From a virus: a stretch of 64,000 bases of DNA. The notes beneath the pieces are model-generated. The model saw only the letters and a program-made list of their open reading frames with translations, was not told the origin of the DNA and ran no database searches. Shown piece by piece: positions 37,801 to 47,400 of this stretch; within the stretch, counting starts at the first letter, position 1; every line of letters starts with the position of its first letter. The stretch is from IMG/VR virus record IMGVR_UViG_3300042691_050360, positions 102,523-166,522 of that record. The stretch is one strand, 5' to 3'. The translations under genes were made by a program, and so were the position numbers.

Positions 37801-40800
37801 CTGAGTACGGATCTATACAATCTGTTACTGTAATCGGTTCAGCTGCAACATTCCCGGCCACTTTAGCTCCAGACATACAGCTCAGCGGGGGAGTGGCAAC
37901 AAATTGGGTTGGGGCTTTCTCAACATCAAGCATTTCATTCTCAACCGGTGCTTTAAATACTTTCCCCGGATTTGTGCTAAGCCAAGTTTCTGTTTCTGAA
38001 AGCGGATTCGGACTAGGCGTAGTGCCCTCGATCTCTTTCTCCACATCTCCGATTTATAATCCGGAATTTAAATTTATCTTGTCGGATGATATCACTTTAT
38101 ATTCCGCTTCCGGTTCAATTTATGATATTAAATCTTTTGACAACAAATTGTTCTTCACCAGCTCTACAAATGGAATTGTCAAACTAGGATTGTCAAGCGG
38201 CATTTTCTCTGCAACTCAGATTGAGCTGAACACATCTGCAAATAACTTTAACGCATTAAGCCCATATCAGCTTTCTTCCTACAATAGCGGTCTTGGCACT
38301 AATTTGTTCTTCTCTATTTCTGGTCAGCCACTGATTGGTAGAGTTGACAAATCAAACAAAGAATATGTGTTTCAAAGTTATAAAGACAATATTCTCATAT
38401 TCAAGCCTTATAATTTTGACATCCTTTCCAACTGGCAACTGAAGAAAATAATTAGCACAAACGGAGTGGGCACTGTTTCTCACGGTTCATCCGCTGATAG
38501 TTTATTAATTTACAGTCAAAATGCCCAAGTTTTCTACGAATCAACTAAAGATAATACTTGGTTTAATCGATGCCAAACAAGCAGCAATTATATGGTTACT
38601 CTTAATTTTGAGGCCATTGAGGGCACACAATCTTTAGAGATATCTACATTTGATACTACCTTAAAAGCGGCATTTACATTTGTCCCGGTTATCAACACTG
38701 GAATTGGCACCACCAATAACGCGGGTCAAAATAATTTAGCATCTTATGATGTCGATGTAAATTCTCTGGTTATTTCTTATGGTAACCAAAGTTATCAACA
38801 AATTATAATTGATGCAAAAGATATTTACAGCATTACTTTTGTGAAATCTGCCAACAATCTATTTGTTTATAACGACCAAGATCTTATTGCTCAGCAAAAT
38901 AATTTCTTTACGTCTATAGGCGTTAGTCCTATAATTAAGTTCGGAACTATATTTGAACCTACGACATTAATTGCCAATAACCAAAGCATCAATACTTTTG
39001 GTGTGCCTGAAACGATTAATACTTCTAACTTTATCTGGAAGCAGATTAAGTTTTCATTTAATATCGAAAATATTGATCTTGGTTCAGATAATTATTCACT
39101 GAGCATACCATATGTGGTGCCTAACTCTGCTGCTGTAAGAGTTCTCAAAACTATTGACAACAATCTTTACGCAGTTACTAAATCATTAAATGACAGCAGA
39201 TTTACATCTATGTTGCCAGATGTTGGCTCCAAAGTCTTTAGAATGGGGAGTGATATATGGACTGATGTTACTGGTAACTTTGAAACATACAATTCTGGAG
39301 ATAGCACATCTTATATTATAACCTCCCCCAATGATATAGGCAATTTAAATAAATCATTCTTTATTACCGGTGTTACCAAAACCATACAAAGCAGAAGCGA
39401 AATTGGGAATATCCTTGCTGGATTGTCAACGAGTATTGTTTATGAACAGGCAGAGAACGCCACGCTTGTAATTATATTCCCTCGAAATGCGAATCCGTCA
39501 GGTCAATCTGTGCTTGTCTCATCGAGCAACAGTTTGATTTATGTTCCTGGTTCCGTTTACTTCCCGAGTGATGTGTTCAGTAAGGTGATCAGCGTAGGCG
39601 TGGGTTCAACCGCTAATGCAACCTCTGCAATTATTTCTGTTACCGACGGCATCAGCACGTCTCAATCCCCGATCACTGTTTTCCCCATAGGAATTAGTAG
39701 CATCGGATTAAATACATCATCGTTTGTTGCTTATTCAGATGATCAAGTAATTGCAAATATTCAACTCAACGCCATAACGCAAAGCCCTGTAACTATTAAT
39801 TTAAATAGTACAGATTCAAGCAGGCTAAGGTCTCCACTTGGCATTGTCACAGTTCCTGCGGGATCTATAGGTATAATAACATCTCTTTCTGTGGGATTAA
39901 CGACATCAATTCAAAAGAATATTTCTATTATCGCTTCTTATCGAAGCACTTCTGGTATTGCAACGATTACCGCTTTACCATTTTCATTTAGTTTCAGCGT
40001 TAATAATAGGAACTTTGTCGGAAATCAGGGTGTAACCACAATAGGTGCAACAGCGTCTATTAACAGATCGCCGATTGGTGTCCTAACTGTTAATTTGAAT
40101 TCTACGGGTCAAACAATTCTAGGGGCACCTACAAGTGCATACATCTATCCTTCAACATTCAGCACATCTCAGGTTCTCTCTGTGGGAAGTGCTGTAACAC
40201 AAAACACAAATATTTTCATTACAGCTTTAATACCAGGCTCTGTTTCAACCAGCCTTTCAACTGCTGCACCATTTATTATCTCATCAGCAGTTTCTGATCT
40301 TCCCACTCCTGTTTTTGGGCTTCAAACCGCCACGGTTACTTTCACTATTAATTCAGCTCCTCTTTCCAATCTTTTGATAAGAAATATTGTAACCAGCACT
40401 ACTATGCTGAATACTGTATTCCCGAGCTTCTCAACAATTTTTGCTGGTTCTTCCACAACATCTTTTGGCGTTTCTACAGGACTTCAATATGGACAAGGCT
40501 TGGCTATAACTGTTCAAGGGGCTCCTCTTGGGTTTAATACATCTCCTACTCCCGCCCTCACTATGTTGAATGATAGGTGGAGAGTAACAAATCTTATTGT
40601 TTCTCCGAATAATATTGTTGGTGGTTCTGCCTACGCTGATGGTAGCGTACAGCAATTCGGTGTTACTGCTACATTAAATGTTGGACTTGCGACGACAGTT
40701 TATATTTCATCAAGCTCAACAAGGGTTGATACGCGGAACATTTCATTTGGAACTTCAGGAACTGGTGCGGCAACCTCAACTGGATACAGCACTGGTCTAA

Positions 40801-43800
40801 GCACGACAGCAATAACCGGATTTGCAATAACAGCCGTAGGGCCATATGGAATTACTACAACTGTAACCGGTCTTACTTTAAATCCATTTTTAATTTCAAG
40901 CTTCTCAACTAGCTATATCTGGAACGGTGTTGCAACCCAAAGTCCAGCTTATATCGTTGGGGGAATCGGAGCTACTGCTGTGGCTACAATTACCTTGAAC
41001 GCTTACGTTCTTACTGGGCTTCAGACTGTGTTATATTCAACAATAGGAACATTTATTACCAGGCCTGGTTTCGCTACACTCGGGGTTTCATCTATTTTAA
41101 TTGGCTCTAATTCCACCTCGATATTCCTGACATCACTAAGGGTGCCTTCAAGCTTTACGACGAGCGTCACCGCTCGGCTTGTTGGAGATGGAATATCTAC
41201 CGCATTTATTAACGTGCAACCTATACCAAGTTATTTCGCGGTCTTTGACCCGATTGTTTCTGGTTCGGCAAGCAGATTGTATCTATTCCCTTCAGCCCCC
41301 CTTCCGATTAGTCAGGGCGTTGCTGTAACTTATTCAAACGGGGTGACTGGAAACATAAGCTTAAACGCTAATGTAACCGGAATTGCAACAGAAATTCCAT
41401 TTAGATCGTTTGGTTTAAGCACAACATTTAAGGCAGAGGTTCAAACACTTGGCATAACTCAGACATATTATGTAACTGGATACAATACCTCCGGTAATGC
41501 ATTTTCTGTAGGATACAATTATTATGGCGAACTTTCTAAGAATTACCCTGTGATCGGGCCATTGATCGGTTCAGCAGATCGTGTATATATGGGTCTGTCC
41601 AGCGTTCTTAAGACCGCATCCGGCTATCATCACAATCTTGCACTAGATTCAAAAGGCGAAGTATTCAGTATTGGATTAAACACATACAATCAGCTTGGTT
41701 ATCTGGGTGCTTCCACAAATATATTCTATCAAGTTGGATTACCAACCACATTCAAGGTGAGAGATATTTTTGCACAGCGAAATAGCTCCTATGTGATCAC
41801 TGCCGACAACAATCTTTACGCTTGGGGCGGTAACAATCTTTATGCACTTGGAACATCTACTATTTCCATTTCTACATCGATGCCAAGATTGGTTGACACA
41901 AATGTTCAACTCTTTTCAGCTTATGAAGATAACGCGGCCTATGTTACATTTAATAATCAAACTGGAATACAATCTGTGTTCCAGTTTGGTGCTGGCAGAA
42001 CAATAGTTACGGGATTTGCGATCACCCAGCTTGCTATTTTTGGCTCGTCTAGACCCATAAGTAATTTAATTATAAGTGTTCTCGATCAAGGCCCAAATCA
42101 CACTGTGGCGGGTGGAACCTGGACGGACACAGCTACTGGCTTAAGCTCGAACGGTGTTTTCGCGTGGGGTGCAAATTCGTTCTACCAAACTGGTTTCACC
42201 TCCACTCTTGGTGTTTCCACTGTGCCGAATATCCTTATAGGATTTAACACGTTTAATCAGAAGGCTCTGATTCCATACAATCAACATATAATCGCCGACT
42301 ATAACTTCTCGCTTGTTGAGGGTGCTTATACCCCAACCAATCAATCTTATGTCTCCCAGGTTCAGATGCAAACCCTAGGCATCGGTTACACTGCCGCCCC
42401 ATTGATAACTTTTTCATCTCCGCCAAATTCAATTATTGCTGTAACTGCAATAGGAACTGCTACCTTGAACAATCTTGGGCAAGTCAGAAGCACAACAGTC
42501 CTTGCACAAGGCAGTGGCTATGTTTCGGGGGCTGGGGTTACGTTCTCAGATCCTACCGGCATTACTTCTAATCCTGTTACTGCTCTTGGAACAGCAATTG
42601 TTTCAGGAAACCAAGTGGTTAACATTCACATCACAAATCCAGGGTTTGGATACACCTCTCCACCATTGGTGATAATATCTCCTGTATCCGGTGGCGGTGG
42701 TGCAATAGGCATAGCTTCTATTGTCCAAGGTCAGATAACAGGGATTATAATCACAAACCCAGGCTTTGGATACACACAATCTGCAGTGGTTACTATTGGA
42801 ACATCTGCTGGCACACACATTGGATCAGGTGCTACGGCGTTGGTTGAGCTGGCCAGCTCTTCTGTTCCTGTGACTAATTTTACTATAGTTGGTGCCGCCA
42901 TATCTTCAAATAGTTCAGGGTTCGGCTTGGGTTTTGCCGCTACAAATGTGGGCAGAACTTTGTCGGCAAATACCCCAGATATTAACCTCACTAAGATAAT
43001 TAAGAACCCGCTCCACTATTATTGGCTTAATGCCAATGGAACAGCAATCGCTTCGGGCGGTGCAATACCGAGCGTTAATTTTGTGCCAGCTTCAATATCT
43101 AATTCACTCGTTTACTTGTTCCCGGCTAACAACTCGGGGCTTGAAAACTCTGAGCTTTATTCTTACGTTCCATCGATAATTGGTCAAGTTAACGGGTTAT
43201 ATACATATCGAGTGTTTGGCAATGATTTTGTTGGAACCACCCTTCAACCTTTGAATTTCTCGTTGCAACCTCACAGCTTTATTGGAGCATACACAATTGA
43301 TAGCTTTGGAGGGTTTGCCGCATCAGTTGATACAGGAAATTATCTTAACGTATTTTATCACGATACTGAGAATGAAGTTTCAGAATCATGGATTCAAGCT
43401 GCACAGCTTCCAGGGTTTGTTGATATGACTTTAGCTCAAGCGGATGTCACTCAGGTAGACCCAAGAGCAAAGAGAATTTATGTTACAACCCTGCAAGGCT
43501 CGGCAACAAACACAACGATTAGTATTTATATTGGTAATGTTATAACCGAAACACAATCTCAAAACTTCAATACCTCGCCTGTACAGGTTTTTGTAGCAAG
43601 GGGTAATCCAACAAAGATTGCTTCGGCTTATATCAGCCACTACAGGGGTGAGTATTTTACCCATAATGGGGTAACTTATGATTGGGTGAAGTCAGATGTT
43701 AATATTACTATTGGATATCAAGATGGGACAATTGAGCTTTATGGCAACGCCACACATTACACCGTGGATGGAGGAATTGTTCTTATTTCTTCGTGGTCAC

Positions 43801-44429
43801 CAAATGGCAATCCAATAACAGCTCTAGATTCAATCTGTGATTGGCAGTTCCCAAATCTTAAGTATCTATTCGCTGGAACGAGTAATGGTCAAATTTATTG
43901 TTATCAGGGTGATGGAGATCCGCTTGATACATACATACAGTCTCAGCTTTCGATAGCACAGTCTCCTGTGTTGCTCAACACATTAACACTTCCTGCGTTA
44001 TTTGGGTATGCAAAAGATATTCAGAATTTTATTGCTGGCGTAGTGATGGTGTCCACCTCGACAAATAAATTGGTCTTTATCAGGATTCAAGATCTGAGTA
44101 TAATTGGCTACATATCGGTGCCAGGCGTGATCACTTCTATGACATCAACAGTTAATTCAGAGAATGCTCAATTGCCGGTCTCATTATTAACTGACACTCC
44201 TGTTGCGTGTGTTACTGCACTCGCGGGCGGGGTTGTCACTCCTTACGAGTATTATGCCACTGCAATACAAAATTATGAAATGAGCCTGGACTACGCAAAT
44301 ATTGCTGGTGCCTATCAGACTGTTACAATTGACGGAACTGTAGTTGGTGCACCTATGACGAGCATTGTAGATATCTCAACAAATGACACATTCACAATCA
44401 TCGTTGATTCTTCCAATCCAGCAATATAA
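31818..44429 (+). CDS. Giant tail fibre/adhesin-like protein (4203 aa)
   Basis: No signal peptide. Visible modules: a discoidin-like segment (about 758-858, FKYSIEVSSDFINWSYV); the common tail-fibre element of the form 'G-D-x-V-L-x-x-x-x-x-x-x-x-N-G-x-Y' (about 1120-1165, SSNGVYQVQARQWV); two arrays of GxGYTxxPxVxI repeats (about 1795-2075 and 3510-3675); Calx-beta/Ig-like repeats (about 2540-3060); and RCC1-like blades (about 3218-3475, GEVFSIGLNTYNQLG, NNLYAWGGNNLYALG, GVFAWGANSFYQTG). Such mixtures are typical of long phage adhesins and of bacterial surface proteins. At 12.6 kb it is the largest gene here. I infer a side or tail fibre. Confidence 0.75.
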   Translation: MSWNLKIIPRGLLLSKYVKNIVLVNPDSIKDVDRNSLISDQYQTFNQASNTANIVFQLALFNNDPQNESSAPGISGINYIQISNDPEFNDVYTAAPIKFSSEYNLNTNYSVDLNSYITPSTTLPTLQSITFTTQSGIGNINVLNWPLSGSSGAKKVYIAVNVTLSNGDTATYPQGLDIFDEITVCSSIIASPNTPEAINATVDNFAGSPLYYEADSASNAGTTNNDDSGVASYFWDGLILNSTSNLARNNYSQEGLQLFKTADVLSAQKNQENLPISFSTSSVQPSWSSSFYRTYRSATPFKISATDNIYFFEAFVNNNQNTLNYISGSSFFYEFNISSSTGATKYLRQQLAFDNTFKTVTVYTSVDDTSWSSDPSNVPSAFSNTVVITNPDIVAQITGAGIFTTLVELLSSSGGIYQAKLIFKPQNSKNNIVVSESFFSSSLLNTSVNIYGEFRFYIQNATYNVILESTQYGICRGTISAAVMPNDKINTNYSLPVENNTASFYDSQSLNTWFTLNNSPSSGVTNNATVSGFPTVQFYNNQENDSENNISATEIQSSIPTFSNEVTLTASFNLPTTNPKIINTAYSFDSNLDFEDFIFDDLLKTSAGVTLPQSNSKYNYYAAISYSGSNNLELNVFDVGTGQTCSITTSATSNLFFYSQENNTGNLTPPLVVRSVGNLSTSATFSAWIGTSEPFNYSTSALITNLITVQNQGNVPISINTGVGLGINTVAPGEPYVTKLSSITASSPNTFIILSNNSAITSGVNFLYDFGQQGTITELNFTVQIVTPPECPSSLPSFKYSIEVSSDFINWSYVSPASATDVFSPTTGNVKLTFALNQTNCRYARIRIYYDVAVTFDPRNTYRYSSLSGTQTPNSLAANTGKFILGFTDTSAKNSSLGQLYNQPTYMRQFYTNSSTYASVIFDFSDYQNDIAGPVYLSLLTNNGEERFHTVNSGFNLGLTNTHVVTLSVSRKGVNDAFYLQPRVTLAVNNSSTPLVFELDDVLSEPGDTQDLIFGYYPFFSLVGNGNIYLRSSVIKGTYNASLDYSKNKTYFSLFSSENSDYTASYGKNILRQNTYDISTFDYPLVNTFFQYNTIKGFYYENVTFTVRAVITSPSGLFGPAYTDGVYLQACDYVLLAGQLDKSSNGVYQVQARQWVKKKANPSGSGKAEPTVLVSEGNVFGDTLWMQDVISTEWLSNTIACPFVLDNNTLLNTGISSIYKYPQFIKLGVGVKAISQISSLNQVRLKLLNSPAGYVRETDLATQWNSVFQNGELYNLQEKSNSNNTIFMNFAISSSQISGISTSLLPSTYNMLVSFSGNFAPAITNNSDFILPDYGSSYRLFTNPELIYQLFSTYESITLSAASTSIVNTSVYGLSVSNIKTPQTGFSTDVVLDDTAPVVGILSKAVDNAKSVYMSISTAVDTGAGLSIARIIQKNPAGETLYGSWFGFNTNSFSGISSVVAYPSFVANQFGVTTGEPLSGYYRYSLQVADRVGNISQTNSVESFYYESALVDTQGPSAAVNFVNSDTFSPISFTTSSIITTQLLAQDSLSDVKAFRYRILPSGDFGNWLDYNEFAQVFLPESIEDGILSVQFQFKDYGNNVLYSTATISGEQVYIYTWNMVSKLIANVLFTVIESTIFNDNPVLIIGASKSDQATLYVWDNSKLIELTYPGLLGCKAITAMLAVDGKVIIATENGRTFVYENGIMTGPFASFTWGGTTLSISKFETHKYPEESISYVYATTLNIPRIYRTPVDNLKNLSWQVVQTPPISVDRIDVLNSGLWSGTGFSYSISSSYQAATLTPGLLYGISSVIVTNSGSNINSIPTITVGGPMTGVGLSPVLQGYISKLNLLSGGIGYTAGATVTIQAPAAGGVQATGIAITNSNGTITSVRLNSGGQGYGYTNTNPLVTISGNLGVGSQATASSSTQFDSIYSINVTSAGIGTTSSITLSSPGGAVLTPSFLYRVNQLNITSPGFGYTNSPSVLVNGLSTIASATAEYGSIQSVTVIGSAATFPATLAPDIQLSGGVATNWVGAFSTSSISFSTGALNTFPGFVLSQVSVSESGFGLGVVPSISFSTSPIYNPEFKFILSDDITLYSASGSIYDIKSFDNKLFFTSSTNGIVKLGLSSGIFSATQIELNTSANNFNALSPYQLSSYNSGLGTNLFFSISGQPLIGRVDKSNKEYVFQSYKDNILIFKPYNFDILSNWQLKKIISTNGVGTVSHGSSADSLLIYSQNAQVFYESTKDNTWFNRCQTSSNYMVTLNFEAIEGTQSLEISTFDTTLKAAFTFVPVINTGIGTTNNAGQNNLASYDVDVNSLVISYGNQSYQQIIIDAKDIYSITFVKSANNLFVYNDQDLIAQQNNFFTSIGVSPIIKFGTIFEPTTLIANNQSINTFGVPETINTSNFIWKQIKFSFNIENIDLGSDNYSLSIPYVVPNSAAVRVLKTIDNNLYAVTKSLNDSRFTSMLPDVGSKVFRMGSDIWTDVTGNFETYNSGDSTSYIITSPNDIGNLNKSFFITGVTKTIQSRSEIGNILAGLSTSIVYEQAENATLVIIFPRNANPSGQSVLVSSSNSLIYVPGSVYFPSDVFSKVISVGVGSTANATSAIISVTDGISTSQSPITVFPIGISSIGLNTSSFVAYSDDQVIANIQLNAITQSPVTINLNSTDSSRLRSPLGIVTVPAGSIGIITSLSVGLTTSIQKNISIIASYRSTSGIATITALPFSFSFSVNNRNFVGNQGVTTIGATASINRSPIGVLTVNLNSTGQTILGAPTSAYIYPSTFSTSQVLSVGSAVTQNTNIFITALIPGSVSTSLSTAAPFIISSAVSDLPTPVFGLQTATVTFTINSAPLSNLLIRNIVTSTTMLNTVFPSFSTIFAGSSTTSFGVSTGLQYGQGLAITVQGAPLGFNTSPTPALTMLNDRWRVTNLIVSPNNIVGGSAYADGSVQQFGVTATLNVGLATTVYISSSSTRVDTRNISFGTSGTGAATSTGYSTGLSTTAITGFAITAVGPYGITTTVTGLTLNPFLISSFSTSYIWNGVATQSPAYIVGGIGATAVATITLNAYVLTGLQTVLYSTIGTFITRPGFATLGVSSILIGSNSTSIFLTSLRVPSSFTTSVTARLVGDGISTAFINVQPIPSYFAVFDPIVSGSASRLYLFPSAPLPISQGVAVTYSNGVTGNISLNANVTGIATEIPFRSFGLSTTFKAEVQTLGITQTYYVTGYNTSGNAFSVGYNYYGELSKNYPVIGPLIGSADRVYMGLSSVLKTASGYHHNLALDSKGEVFSIGLNTYNQLGYLGASTNIFYQVGLPTTFKVRDIFAQRNSSYVITADNNLYAWGGNNLYALGTSTISISTSMPRLVDTNVQLFSAYEDNAAYVTFNNQTGIQSVFQFGAGRTIVTGFAITQLAIFGSSRPISNLIISVLDQGPNHTVAGGTWTDTATGLSSNGVFAWGANSFYQTGFTSTLGVSTVPNILIGFNTFNQKALIPYNQHIIADYNFSLVEGAYTPTNQSYVSQVQMQTLGIGYTAAPLITFSSPPNSIIAVTAIGTATLNNLGQVRSTTVLAQGSGYVSGAGVTFSDPTGITSNPVTALGTAIVSGNQVVNIHITNPGFGYTSPPLVIISPVSGGGGAIGIASIVQGQITGIIITNPGFGYTQSAVVTIGTSAGTHIGSGATALVELASSSVPVTNFTIVGAAISSNSSGFGLGFAATNVGRTLSANTPDINLTKIIKNPLHYYWLNANGTAIASGGAIPSVNFVPASISNSLVYLFPANNSGLENSELYSYVPSIIGQVNGLYTYRVFGNDFVGTTLQPLNFSLQPHSFIGAYTIDSFGGFAASVDTGNYLNVFYHDTENEVSESWIQAAQLPGFVDMTLAQADVTQVDPRAKRIYVTTLQGSATNTTISIYIGNVITETQSQNFNTSPVQVFVARGNPTKIASAYISHYRGEYFTHNGVTYDWVKSDVNITIGYQDGTIELYGNATHYTVDGGIVLISSWSPNGNPITALDSICDWQFPNLKYLFAGTSNGQIYCYQGDGDPLDTYIQSQLSIAQSPVLLNTLTLPALFGYAKDIQNFIAGVVMVSTSTNKLVFIRIQDLSIIGYISVPGVITSMTSTVNSENAQLPVSLLTDTPVACVTALAGGVVTPYEYYATAIQNYEMSLDYANIAGAYQTVTIDGTVVGAPMTSIVDISTNDTFTIIVDSSNPAI

Positions 44430-44468
44430 TCTAGGCAAACAGGTCATTAATCGAGAAAAATAGATTGA

Positions 44469-47400
44469 ATGCTTACCGCCTCAGTGTCAAACACAAATTT
44501 GCTCATATTTTCATCAGCTGTTATTACAGGTGTAAATACAAATTTGTTCTATGTGTTTGACAACAATGTATTCAATACTATATCAACATATTCAATAAAT
44601 AACACTGTGTTGACCGCCACGCTTTCAAAATCTGTAAATATTGACGGGACTGTTAAGGTTAATTTGTATAGAGGTGGAATCACAACCACAGTGGGTGCCT
44701 ATGGAACATCGGTCATTTCTGTTACTAATTCCACTGTCTTTGAAGATAATACATCCCCTTCTTTGATGGAGATGATCGAGCAAAATAATTTCAACTTCAC
44801 AAGTTATGTTTTCTCAAACTTTATCACGGGGATAACATCTGACGCCAATTTCCCCACAGCAAATCTTACTCTTAAGAGAAGACCACCGACAGGAAAGGTT
44901 ACAATTAATGAGGGTTTTCTGGGGCCAATGCAAGTTCATAGGTTTGCGGCACTATCAAGCACGGTGTTTAATATTGCTCCGCTTTCTGGAGCTTCTCTAG
45001 CAAGATATTTTGCTTTTGATTTTAATGTTTTTGGCGACACAATAGTAAAGGAACTATCTATTTCAATTAACCCAACGAGTACCTTTAGCTCTACAGCAAA
45101 TGGTTATTTTACAATCAACCAAGATTATTTTGGTAATCCCTCACAGGTAGTTCTTGCTGAATCATCAGTGGTGAGTTTGGCAACAAGTAGTACCATTTAC
45201 AACTTCACTTTCGCATCGCCCGTAGCACTTAGCGAAGATCGTTACTGGTTTATATTCAATCCTTCAATCGGTTCTGAATTCGATTTAGGGAGGCCAATTT
45301 CGCTACCAGGTGCCCTAAGTGGTAATCTTTATACCACAACCCTGAAAGAGTCCGAGGATGGAGTTTTGTATACTAATCGGGCGAATTTTGGTGCCTCCTT
45401 CAGCTTAACAACAGAAAGAGGATTGGTAATACCCTCAGTAGACACCATCTATAACCAGCTTGATGAACCGCAAAACATACCTGTTGTTTATGGCGATCAA
45501 ACCAACTTAAATGTTTACACTCAGCTTGCTGTCCCAGTTACCTCTCATTATATTCAGAAAAGCATCTTAGATAATCAAACTCAGGTTTATGCTGTTGAAA
45601 CTTTAATAGACTCAACGGGGCAGAATCATTTTGATGTTAAGGGTGTTATCAAGACTGCCACAGAAACATACTATTCAATGATAGCAAACAATCTCACATC
45701 AAATGTGGTGAGATTTGATTTTTATAGTCCAAAGAGCCTTACTGGTTTAAGACTTGAGAGTCTTGGCGATTACTATACAAAGGGAAGTCAGGGTAAGATT
45801 CTTCTTTCAGCAACAGACTTTATGGGGATTAGTACCGTGCAAGTTTCTACTTCCCCGGAGTTTCCAGAAAGTGGAACTACAACCATTACCCTGCCCACTC
45901 CATTACAAAAATATATAGATAATGTAGACTATAATTTTGGGGATTTGGGTAAAAAATTCAGCACCATTGAGAGCTCTGTTGGATATCCTATTAAGAGAAT
46001 CTTCGCTGTTGTTGTTAACGGAATTTCAAGTTATCTTATAGTTTCTGAGAGCACTCTCGGCGTTTACTCAAATGGCATTTTTAGCACAGTATTTACTCTT
46101 TCTGATTCAGTATTTACAAGCTCTACCGTTGGCACAAATGGAATTCTTTTAACAGATACACTCGGCAAAATTTACAATTTCTCAGACAATCTTGTAACTA
46201 TTATTGGAACCGTGGTAAACATCCCCACAGCATCTGCAACACAATTAACGAGCAGTTTTATAGGAGTGTCTACGCTCATGGATAATAGCTCCGCCCAGGC
46301 AAGAAAAAGAATTTATAAACTCAGTGATGGTGTTTTGGCTCACCAAACCTGGTCTACACAAATTCCTGAAACACAGATCACGTTTATTTATAACACTTCG
46401 ATTGGATTGGTGATTGGATCTTACGATCAGGTTAAATTGGTTGGCAAGCTTTACATCTATAACAACTCAATCTTAACTGTGCTTTATGCCACTTATTTAA
46501 GACCGGATACAGCATATTTTTCAAGTTCAACAAATAGACTTTACGTTGCTTTTGCTGGCTCTATGTTGCTTTACTCTGCAGTTACCAATAGCAAACTTGG
46601 ATCATTCTTGGATACAGGTGTTGCCCTAGCCGGGGATGTTGTTACCGAAATTACAGCAACCAAAGCCTCAAATTCGATAATAGCTGTTACTAATTATTCT
46701 AGTTATATTTTTAATGAAACTAATTTTGTCACAACTCAATTATCCCTTCCGGGGTACACAGCAGATGATCAACAGGGGCTTTTGGTTTCTATTGAGACTG
46801 AGGATTTACAGCTTTCTAGAAATCTTTCAACAAAGATAACGCAATCTTATTCCAATATTAATTTTGACCCACTCCTAAATGGATTTAATTCATCTTTCGT
46901 ATATAGTGCAAAAGGGTATATCGTTTTCGCCGGAGTTAGCACTGGAATTTCCACGAGCTTCTACATTCAATATCCAGCCAATTCTCTGATAGTTAGTGCG
47001 ACACTTGAGGGGCAAAACATTTCTCTGGAAAATGATGCTTTTTCCTCAACATTCCAGCCCGATGTTCCAAAAGAATTTTCAGTTTCGATCAGGGGCATAG
47101 GAATTACGGGTATTGGAACAATAGCTCTTTACAATGGAGTATCAACATTCTCCCCAATTGTTGGAGTGGCAAGTTTTGTGGCACCAAAAACTATGAATTG
47201 GTACTACAGAACTGGCGGCACTCTGGACGTTTTTGGATTTGCTGATGGCTCACTAAGAGAGGCTAATACCACTGAGCTTTCCTCAAACGAATATAAAGTA
47301 TACGCGAGATTTACAGATATAAATGGCCTTACCACTTATGAGGAGCAATACGCAACTGACAACATTTATAATCAGATACAACAGCAGAAAAATAACCAAG

